A stretch of 64,000 nucleotides of DNA from the NCBI RefSeq assembly GCF_028453695.1, contig NC_135774.1:2914001-2978000 (forward strand), given 5' to 3'. Each line of letters opens with the position of its first letter. Position 1 is the stretch's first letter. Both the position numbers and the translations under genes were made by a program. Of the stretch, positions 12,201-21,940 are shown piece by piece. This DNA comes from Augochlora pura (Eukaryota > Arthropoda > Insecta > Hymenoptera > Halictidae). Below the pieces are notes generated by a model. That model had not been told where the DNA came from and made no database searches. It was given only the letters and a program-made list of their open reading frames with translations.

Positions 12201-14806
12201 ACGTATATTCTCACGGAATGAGTACTATAACCGAACGAACCGATTCCTCGAAAATTGACTCAGAAACTGAGAAAGCGTCATCTGCGACTAGAAGCGACAC
12301 CGAGAATACAGATGAGACGGAATCGCCGTTGGTGATAACACAGAGACGAGGAGCGAAGGACGTGTTTGACGACTCTTCAGAGTTAGAGGACGTTGAAGAG
12401 TCGGGAGAAACAGGAGTCAGTGAAATTAGTCAAGAGGAGGATACGGCTGTGAAGAGGCCTGGAAAATCAACGACTCGTAGATCTAAAGTGAAAAGGCAAT
12501 CGGGCGGCGCTGACGAAGGCGTTGAAGACACAGATAAGAACAGGAGCAAGAAGAAAGGTTTCGGAAAGAAAATTCAAGCGATTGGGAAATTGAAAGACTT
12601 GTATTTGAAAAAAATATCTGGAAAATCTGATAAGAAAACGACGCCTGAACAACAAGATCCGAACGAAGTAAAAAGTGATGAGAAGAAGACGAACGTGGTA
12701 GGCAAATTGAAGGAATTGTATTTGAAACGGGAAGATAGAAGAGCTAAAAGGAAGAAAGAGAAGGAAGAAAAATCTGAAGAGTTGGAGGAACCTGTCAGCA
12801 AAAGCGAGGATAAGAAACTGGAGGTGGCTGGTAAGCGTGAGAAATTGTATTCGAAAATAAAATCAATGCTGTCCGATAAAGAAGATGAGTATCACGTGGC
12901 GCAGGAGTCGGAAGCAATGTCTACAGACGGAAAATCTGATGATGCGGACAAAGAATCTGAAAAAGCAGAATCGAGAAGAAAATCTAAAAGTTCTGAAGAA
13001 CCAGGACCAAATAGAAAATCTGAGGAGAAAAAATCTGAACAGCCAGAACCGACAGAGGAATCTAAGGATAAAAAGTCTGAAGAAGCAGAAGCTGAAGAAT
13101 CCAAGGATAAAAAATCTGAAGAACCGAAACCAAAAAAGAGATTTAAGAGTAAAAAATCGAAAGAATCAGAAGCAAAAGAAGAACCTATCATGGAGGTAGA
13201 CGAAGGTAAAGAAAAGGAGGATATAGTTGAAGAACCTGCAGAAGATGAGGATAAGACAAGGAAAGTGTCTATCGACACCAAGGTTGAACCGTTGAAAATT
13301 GACAAAGCGACGGATTTGCCTGACAGAAGCAGACACACTCAAACGAAAATCTATAAACGTGACAGCAGGAAGATTTCTGAGAAAGAAGTTGAAGCTCCAA
13401 AGGATTCTGAAAAAGAAAAGGAAACGAGAAAGAAGAGTTACAGAAAGAAGAAGGAATCTAAGAAAAGGTATTAGCATTATAATTAAAATCTTAAGAGTAT
13501 AAGAATATAATTCGTTTCAGTTACAAAGAAGATAAATCTCCAAAGGACAGAAAACGACGTCGCTCAAAGAAGGAAGAAGAGGATTATTATCCAGTGAAAG
13601 ACAAGGATGAGGAAAGAAAGCGGAAAGCGAGGTAAAAACTGAATAAAGTACACGTGAAATTGTATAGAAAGTTATAAATAATGGGCTGTCTCAAAGACAG
13701 AACGCTATACGAGGAAGAACAGCCTGGGAGATACAAGCGCAAGTGCTCGAAGAGCAGAAGACACAAAGATGTTTCAGAGGGAGATGAAACAAGAAGATAC
13801 GAAGACGAGTCGGAGATGCGTCACAGACACTCTGCAGAATATTCCGAGTGTTTCTGTGGCGAGTGTCGCTACCACGAACACGTTTGCCAGTCCCCAATTC
13901 ACCACGATAGGTGTCCATCATATTTAAAAATAGTCTCACCTGTCCACTTAACGTTCAACATTAATAAAACATTTTCTTCAGGACTTATCAGCATCGTCCA
14001 TGCCAAGGACAATACTCTGAGCTTCGCAGCGACGTCTACGGACATTCCAGAGACCCTCCGGAACCACTCCAAAGAGGATTCGAAATGCCCATGGTGAGGA
14101 AATATTTGCCCATGTTCCAAAGTCCTGAATTGATCGAGGAATTGAAGGCCCACGATCGAATGAAATTAATTCGAGAAAGAGAAGCCACGAGACGAAGCAC
14201 TCGATCTTCTCCGACATCAGCGCGCTCCAAAATGGCGGCCAGAGAACCGCAACGCGCCACAACGAATCAAACGCGTCATCTTCCAGGCACAGTGAGAGTA
14301 TTAATAGAATAAATTCGAATACGTAACAATCTAAAATTATTAATTGCACAATTAAATTGTTCGCAGAGCAAATCGGTGTGCAAAGACGCCAAATTTGCCT
14401 ATCAAGAAACGCAAGCCTACAGAAACGTGTTACGCGAGCTGGAGAAACGGACCAGACACCGAAGACTCGACGAAGAAAAACCCCTGATACATTTGTCCCA
14501 GAAAGCGGACAGAACGAAAAGGGTGAAGCAACTGTATCCGCCAAGGGACAGATCTGCGAAGTCGAGGGACTTTGCCAATCGAGTAATTTCGTCGTTCAAG
14601 GTAACGCGGCATTGAGAATAGAAAAGTTAGTTAATAACTGTCTGATGGTTGATATTCGCGTGCAGCCTCGCAAGAGACACAGGTGCAACAGGAACACGCG
14701 AGATCGATCAACGGATCGCGTAGATTATGATCCAGAATTGTTGAGCAACGTCTCCTGCTACTGCTCGTCCGCTGGAGAACCGAGCGATAGTGAGTCGACT
14801 GCTTAG
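6256..14806 (+). CDS. DC-STAMP domain protein (DCST1/2, sneaky family) with long charged tail
   Basis: Twenty exons keep one frame of 1,915 codons: 6256-6404, 6541-6816, 7184-7334, 7473-7632, 7776-8039, 8161-8374, 8537-8852, 8914-9221, 9801-10127, 10292-10656, 10713-10813, 11070-11396, 11554-11870, 11933-12080, 12149-13467, 13521-13631, 13701-13910, 13982-14291, 14367-14600, 14666-14806. An in-frame TAG at 6241 supports the ATG. Residues 1-50 are basic. Membrane segments lie near 92-114 and 117-138, with further ones before and inside the DC-STAMP domain (about 380-600). Cys665, 668, 682, 687, 692, 695, 703 and 706 form a C4-C4 RING-like cluster (TCLLC, PPCF, CTIC). In known members (human DCST1/2, fly sneaky, worm SPE-42/49) this core acts in sperm-egg fusion or sperm membrane breakdown. 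Those proteins end near 700-770 residues. Here a Glu-rich, then Lys/Glu/Ser-rich tail runs to 1915. AATAAA lies at 14901. The core is firm. The tail being one gene rests on frame continuity; the 11396/11554 junction is the least certain. Confidence 0.85.
8437..8470. repeat. AT-rich (TTTAA)-type microsatellite in an intron
   Basis: Imperfect repeats of the pentamer TTTAA lie inside the intron 8375-8536 of the DCST-family gene. Confidence 0.7.
9267..9780. mobile_element. piggyBac-type MITE in DCST intron
   Basis: TTAA (9263-9266) is followed by CCCTTAAATGCAT, and ATGCATTTAAGGG is followed by TTAA (9781-9784). This is an exact 13-bp inverted repeat with CCC/GGG ends and a TTAA duplication, the hallmark of piggyBac-type elements. 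A 24-bp subterminal word beginning GATTCATTTTTGG occurs at 9401 and again at 9749 with two mismatches. The 514-bp interior is AT-rich and encodes nothing. It accounts for nearly all of the 579-bp intron 9222-9800. Confidence 0.75.
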
Positions 14807-15335
14807 GCGACTCTGCTTATAAGTTCTCTTACATAATAATTATGTAAAGTAATTGTACAGATTAACAGTGTTCAGTAAAGCTTTGTACGATCTTCGCATA
14901 AATAAATGTATTTGACAATTTTCCATAACTGTAGTTTGGAAATTCTCGAAAAGAGCGTCGATTGTTTCAAACTATCGATACGGTTAAAATTCATAACCTC
15001 TAAAATAAAATTGTAAAATTACAATATATTGCTATGACTATAAATTAGTACGAGTGGTTGCTCCCACGGAAGACTATGATGTGCGAGTTACTTGACCGAA
15101 GTGGTCAACGAAGCATGGTTTAACTACAGCTTCGAAGGGATTTTCGAAAATTGTGCGTGAAATATATTTTAATTCTGGCGATGTCGGTGGAGAGAAGTCC
15201 GAGTAGAAATATTTCAGGAAGGTCCTCGCCATCGGAAAAGGGGGCCAGTTTAGTCAATAACAGAAGGAAAAGGAAAAAGTAGAATTTCCTTAAATTTCGA
15301 GATCTTAAAGGTTTCGCGATCCTTTTCAAATTGAA
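14807..15335. other. Intergenic: 3' UTR and promoter
   Basis: This holds the 3' untranslated region of the DCST-family gene, with an AATAAA signal at 14901-14906, and then the promoter or 5' leader of the next gene. No TATA box or other element is evident. Confidence 0.5.
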
Positions 15336-18300
15336 ATGGGATTCGCATCGTTGTTCAAAAGACCAAAGAAGGGTGAGCCCGAGGAGCTCCCGAAATCTCC
15401 CGAGGTGGCAAAGGATCTTCCACCGGAACCGACAGAGGGCACCCGTGCACTTAGCAAGACCGTCGATCACTCGTTCCACGATGTCAAAGCCACAAGTTTC
15501 CCTCCCCCATTGAGCATCGATGCATCCGTGTTCACGGAATCGAAAAACCTAATCCCAGAGAAACCGAGAATTTCGGGGGCGCCGAAAATTCCAGAAGAGC
15601 CAGCTCCTATTCCGAAAAATGGAAAAATCGTCAGAGAGGATTCGTTGCCGGGCGAAAAGATGGAGATGGAATCCTGCGACAGGAGAACGTGTCCCAACCT
15701 CGAAGCCAGCGAGAAGGACAAGATCAGCCGTGACAGACTGACGGATATGATCAACGTGTCCATTAAGGAAGCGGTCGAGACTATCGCGAAGCAGTGTAGA
15801 ATGGTACCTAAGAAGCAAGTATCCACGATACTGAAGATAAAGTCAGATTCCTGAAACGATCACTTAGTTCAATCAGCCTAAGCTTTATCGGTGCTAAATT
15901 ATAGTACACCTCCGTTCTTTCCAGAAGCAGGAAGACGTTGAAATGACTCCAAAGGAGCAGTCGAAGGACACTCTCGACAAAACAGTATGCCGCAGGAAAG
16001 ACTCCTCGAGGAGAGCTAAACGCGAAAGGTCGCGATCTGCCGAGGAATATTCCTCCTGTAGATCGAGTCGCGTCAAGAAAGCTCACAGGTCTAATCGACA
16101 TCCAGACAAGCTCAGGAAGGCGCGCACGTGTCCTGGGAAGAAGGAGATCGCCAATTGTTACTGCAAGAAGGTGACTCCTTGCGAGGGCACCAAGGCCAAG
16201 AAACACTCGAAGCCGACGCCGAGTCCTGGCAAGACTGACAATCGCCGGATGACGGGCAATGTGAACATTTACATCTGCTCGGAGGCCACTGAGAATGCTC
16301 AGGTAACCCTTAAAACTATTAAAAAAATAGCAATAATATTATTACGATCGTCGACACTTCCTAGCCGGCCAACAAGCAGAAGAAGCCGCCGCCCGCCGCA
16401 GAATCCAGTTCGGAGACGACGACGGAGCCGTCGAACGCCTCTTCCTGCAAGCTTGTGAACCGCATCCGGAGTAAGCGCCGAAAACGACAGGAGCAGGAGT
16501 CCTCGGACTTCCTGAGGAGCACAGAAGACAGCAGCGACCCCAGCAACCCCTGCAGCTGCGACTCGAAGTTCTCGGCCGTGGCTGAGGAGTCGGCGAGCAC
16601 GGTGTGCACGCAGGAGACAGAGTCGACGTCGACGGACTGCCGGTGTAAGGACGAAGAGCAGGTGCAGTCCGACCTGTCGATAGAATCGACGTTCGTCATC
16701 TGCGACAAAGTGAAGCAGCCTTGCTGCACGATCTACCCTACTCAGGGGTCCGTTATCTCCGACAGCGAGGAATGGTCGTCGAAGTCCGGCAGCGGCGCTG
16801 AGACTGTCATATGTGATCAGAGTCGCAGGGACTTTGATCGTGAACCTAATCCCAAGCCTGATTACGGTGGCTACTATGTCGAGAGCTCGAAGAAAGAGGA
16901 ACATTCTGAGAAGGAGAGCTGTAGAGTGCGAAGGAAAAACGTTTGCAAGTGTCACAGCGGATTCCGGAGCCAGAGGAGGGTATCTAAATCTAGGGAACCA
17001 GCGAACACTTGCAGTTGCATCGTTGAAGAGGACGAGGATGTCTGCGAGACTCCCAAGGAGTCTCCGGAGATCACGGTCTGTCAAAGACCGGAGGAACAAG
17101 ACATTTGTCGGAGAGACTCGGGGAAAGAGGAGCCTAAGGTATCGGCTGACTTGGAAGCTCAGGTAGATAGAGATAGGTTGGACTCGGAAGATAAAAAGCA
17201 AAGCCTGGTGAAAGAGGAAACCCAGGATGCGCAGAAAGTGGAGGATGAGTCTGATCGTCGCGCAAGTTCAGTGATATCCCAGAAGCTAATAAGACCTGAG
17301 ACTCTGGCTCTCAGACGTCTGATTCAAGCTAAACGTCCTAGCCTTGATCAGCCTCTTACTATGCCGTCTCTTGACGACGACGAGAAATCGGCTCCACCTC
17401 AGGCGGAAGGGAAACCAGAGCCGGCATTCTTGAAGAAGTTCAACCTCCGCGATAAGGATAAATTTCTGAAACACCTCAAGGAGGTTGAGGATTCCGAAAC
17501 GCAAGAACAGAGTCGAACGTCGGGGGGTGGAGACGAGATTAAGGATCCGAATATGGTGAAAAAGGAAACGGAAGAAAGCGGTGTTGAGGAGAAGAAGGGA
17601 TTTCCGGAAAGGCTGAGGACATCGTTGTTCAAGACTTTCAGAAGAGTCTCGGGCAAGGAGGAGGACAAGAACTCTGAGGACACTGATAAGAGGACCAGTG
17701 CTTCCAACAAGAAAAATGAGGAATCTGATAAAGATATTGAAACGGATCAGCCTGCGAAGTCCGAGTCTGAAAAGACCCAGAAGGAGAAGAAGACATTTGC
17801 TCAGAGGCTGGACATAAATAAGTTCTTCAAGAAAAAGGAGCCAGCAAATCAGAAGAAGGCTGCGTCCAAGAAGAAGAGCAAGCAGTCTACTGAGACTGAT
17901 CCAGGGACCAAGACCAATTCAGAGGAAGCCAAAGAAGAGAAACAAGATGAAGACCAAAAGGACCAACCTAAAGTTCCTGAAGAACAAGAAACGATCTTGC
18001 CATCGTCACCTGATACAGCCAGGAAAATTTCTGTCCCCGAACCTCCGAGTCCCATTCTCGAAGAAGCAAACGCTCTGTCAGAGGATCTTCCAAAGACAAC
18101 AGATGCTGAAAATGTAACAGCAAAGGTCAGACCCAAAGACATTCTAGAAGAGTCGAAAGAACGAAAGGGCTCCGAGGTTCGAGAAGAGATTCGACCAGAG
18201 CTCTCGAAGCCGAGAATCCTCGAAGAAACTCACGAAGCAGGTGACACCGAAGTGTGTCCAGCCCTGAAGCAACCATCGACGACTGTGTGCGCGCGTCATT

Positions 18301-20588
18301 CCCAGCGACAGCCTGCATCCCGATGCACTTCTCAAGAAATCGTGATCCACACGGTGTGCACTAATCAACCTGTCTCAGTGTGCAGCAACGTGGGTCGTTC
18401 CGACGAGAGGATCGAAGACAGCAGATGCACTTGCTGTTGCATGCCGGCACCGCAGAGCTGCAACAGGCTCAACAGTTACCCGAAGAGTTGCCTGAAGAAA
18501 GAGCGGCAATTCTGTCGAATGGAATCGCAGGAGAACAACTGTTCGGTTTTGTACAGGGACAACAGGAGCTGGGAGGAGTGCGGCTGCAGGAGAATAGTAC
18601 TCTGCGAGGGGTGCTGCAGACCGAGAAGCGAGTGTAGGTGAGAGGTCACGCTATTTGACTCTGCAATTACTACAAAGATGAATTTTCGACCCCTGCTATA
18701 TATTGGAAACGTGAAAATGTTTCTGCGAGACAGGAAATAATATTTATTCAACTCCTGCTTCTCGAAATTGATGAACACTACAACCCCTGGCAAATAGTAT
18801 TCTAAAATTATTCCGTTTAAAAAGGTGCCGAATATTTTTTAATTATGACGTTGCAGTTGCAGGCCGGTGCCACCCTGCGTGACCTGCTACAAGCCTAAAG
18901 CCGAGTGCATCTGCAACACCGTGTGCCCCCCGAGGGGTAGCTGCAGGCACATGAAGTCGATGGTCTGTCTCTACTGCGACAGGCCACGCGACGGCTGCAC
19001 TTGCAGGTCACCGATCAGGAAGTGCTCCTGCTGCGAGATGACCGTCGACCTATGCTGCTGCGAGCCGAAACGGAAGTCCTTCCGCGAGGGAAGACCGGTC
19101 GCCGCGGAACCCGACTGCGATCGCACCATCTGCGTCACCGCCTGGAAACCGCGGGAGGACGTTCGCCGATATTTCTCGCGGAATCTCGATGATCTCAGAC
19201 GCGATTCCATCAACGAGTGCTGCTGCCACGAAAAACCCAAGCCGCAGAACTCCGATGATCTGCCTTATCAAAGGCTCAGCTGCTTCTCGGACGTGATGAA
19301 CGAGCTGCAGCGGAAGATCAGCGAGTCCGTCAGCTGCACCCAGTGCCGGAAGGTCCCCTGCTGCTGCAACCTCAAGGTCGACGAGGGAAGGGACGAGAGA
19401 CGAATCAAGTGTCGCGTCAGGTGAGCCGTTGATTCATCCCGTTCGACAAGGGACTTGCTAATTCTGTGGATACAAAAACCGAGTTCTCTTGTTTTATACG
19501 ATTTTATAAAACTGGCTTGTCTGGCATACTTGGAATCTCGAAGCATTCACAGTGAGAGTTGTTTTAAAATTCTGCAGCGGAGCTGATTGAAATTCTTCCG
19601 CTTTTGGCTTCTATTCGGGCAAAATTAACTTTATATTTATCGAATAGGACATATAACATTTTGCTATTCTTTTATTTTATTTAATTTCTAATATATTTAA
19701 TAGTAAATATGAAGCTAATTATCTCGATTAGTGATGGACAGCTTTATCAATGACGAACTCTCGCGAATGTGAAATCAATGTATCAACAGCAGACTTTCTA
19801 CAATGATCATATATCCTGATCTACTTGTTGCACAGTCGAATAACAAACTTGAAACATTACTTTCACACATTCCCAGAGATTCGAGGCAAAGAGAATTGAG
19901 ATATTAATTTGAGAATGCAATCGAAGGATCGCGGTTAGTATTGTTAAAGGATCGAGTGATTTTCCATGTCTCTGTCGTCGATCACAGCCCCAAGTCCCGA
20001 CGCAAGACGGTCGTCTGCCCGGACAAGCCCCGAAGCAAATCGCCGACGATCTGCAAGTGCGATCCTCAATCGAGGGGCGACAGACAGAAGAAGACGGCGG
20101 TGTGTTGCCAGTGCAAATCGTCCCCATGCAGATGCAAAAAGAGTAAGTCGAAGAAGCCGAGGATGAAGTGCTACTACTGCAAGAATTCGCCTTGCGTGTA
20201 AGTTTCATTGAAAATCGACCAGCAAAAATCGATGTTGCTCGGAGTCGCGATCGAGGCGAGAATGGGAGAGAGAGAGAGAGAGAGAGATGGGGAACGAGAA
20301 AGAGAGAAAGAGAAAGAGCGAGAGAGAGAAAGGAAGGAATCGTTCGTTTTAACGACAACGAGTTCTCTCGTTGTGTGAGCCGAACGTAGATCTGGTACTT
20401 CCAGTTGCTGATTTTTTTTCCTTCCGCACGTTTGCTATAGCTGCATCGCGGCCAGAGAACGCGGCAAGCCGAGGTCGTGCAGGTGCGCTGATTCACCTTG
20501 CCGCGCGAAAGAAAAGGAGATCACCGTTTGTGGAAAAACATCCGCGAAGCCGAAGAACAACGAGGAGAAGATGATTTGTGTTCGCTGA
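15336..20588 (+). CDS. Unrecognised 1,346-aa Cys-cluster protein
   Basis: Six exons join in frame: 15336-15803, 15925-16302, 16365-18637, 18857-19420, 19988-20197, 20441-20588. I do not recognise the family. There is no signal peptide or membrane segment. Residues 1-280 are basic and Ser/Pro-rich with an early FKRPKK patch. Residues 283-560 mix acidic stretches with CxC pairs. Residues 700-960 are Lys/Glu-rich and predicted disordered. The last ~370 residues contain many tight Cys motifs: CVTCYKPKAECIC, CLYCDRPRDGCTC, CSCCEM, DLCCCEP, CTQCRKVPCCC, CCQCKSSPCRC and CYYCKNSPCVC. The recurrent pattern is C-x2-C-x4-6-C-x-C, which suggests small metal-binding knuckles or dense disulfides. It starts about 530 bp after the DCST-family gene on the same strand. 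A role beside DCST in the male germline is only a guess. Confidence 0.75.
20265..20337. repeat. GA-rich purine microsatellite in intron
   Basis: A GAGA-rich tract with interspersed AAAG units lies in the last intron (20198-20440) of the Cys-cluster gene. Confidence 0.85.
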
Positions 20589-21940
20589 GCGACACGTGCG
20601 ACCAGCTTTTCCGAAACAGAAAACAAGAACTCCACCGGCCTTGACGGAACGATCTACTTCGCGCTCGTTAGCAAGATTTTCAATTGCGACAGAAGCTTGA
20701 CCTTTTGACTGCGAAACGCGCATATGTATCCCCGCGAAGCGATCAATACATGCGAGTAGCGGAGGATAGCGGATCAGGTTACTCTGGGGTGACCAATTGC
20801 TGTACGGTTTATTCTTTTTTCGGCCTGACGTACTACGCCGGCAGGTATACGTTCGAGTTTCGAGCGGCCGCTTTGTCGACCTGTTGCTGTTAGCATTGTC
20901 CCTGACCAATCCAAATATATTTTTGGGCCTAGAGCAGCTTTGAGTTCAGCATTTATGGCAGCTACAATGCCATACAATTCACCGATTTAATATACAAAAA
21001 TTTCCTAAGGAAACAAAGAAAATACTAGACCTAGTCTTTTGACACCCTTAAATTAGAACACGTTGCGGTTGAAGGATTGCTAATTTTCTTCCTTGTTGGT
21101 ATACGAATCATAAAACTGCTCGTCTACGACATCGAGTAACTAAACCTGTGTTCGATATAACTATCAACAAACATGTTGTTTGGGTTGTGCTCGTATCGCG
21201 ATCTTCCCAATATTTCCTAACGATTACGCGTTTGGCCCCGTTGACAGGCGTTACCCGTCATAACAACACAAACATTTCCCATTCTTCAAGATTCATAGAA
21301 CTGATCTTGCAAGCAAGTACATCTGTTGAAAGTACGTACGACAGGGTCGATGTCAGCAGCACGCGTCCACGTTCATTACAGCGATATTATTACAAAAAAA
21401 ACATAGTCTTAAATAGTTGTTATTGCCCGCGCGAACGTCCACGATTGATTGGTGGGGAGAATCGGCTTGAAAATGAATTCTAGATTCCTACAGTATCTTA
21501 ATTACCGAGTTAGGTAACCCCCGATCGCCGATGACATTAACAAGGGAAAAAAGAAAGCGGGAACGAGCGGGAACCATCGGCGAGAACTGTTTTGCTCGAT
21601 TTTCTTTGTGGACGAAATGTACGAAACTGCTCAAGAGCCGCAGAGTAGGGAGTATCTTAGGCTTACTACAAGCCGCCGCCGTCTCCCCTGTTTTGTTAGA
21701 CCGGTACGAGCCGTAGACCGGCAACGTGTTCCTACGTCGTCGGCCACGACTTCGCTTTCGATCAGCTGCGTTGATCCGTTGATCTCGGGTACGAAACTCG
21801 GAACAGAGACCTTCTCGTCAGCGACCGTTGTCATTGGGCGTTTCGTCCTCCCGTCAAAACCCGCTCGACCGTGTCCGCCGGCCGAGAAACACGTCCGAGA
21901 AGGAGGACGGTACCGAGCAGTGACCGACACCTACGGTAGG
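20589..21940. other. Intergenic region before cysteine dioxygenase
   Basis: No gene is supported. An open frame continues upstream of the dioxygenase ATG to 21608 but shows no conserved sequence, so it is probably 5' leader. One copy of a dispersed repeat lies at 20776-20822. Confidence 0.45.
20776..20822. repeat. Dispersed repeat, copy A
   Basis: AGGTTACTCTGGGGTGACC and the following CAATTGCT and TTTTTTCGG blocks match copy B at 22467-22513 with scattered mismatches and small gaps. The two copies flank the first exon of cysteine dioxygenase in the same orientation. Confidence 0.5.

Noticed and set aside
16299..17201. 300-codon minus-strand open frame
   Set aside because: It is antisense to the third exon of the Cys-cluster gene, whose frame continues across several splice junctions. 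The antisense frame has no such support.
19807..20496. 229-codon minus-strand open frame
   Set aside because: It covers an intron microsatellite and antisense exon sequence, giving Leu/Ser runs. It is a by-product of the GA tract.
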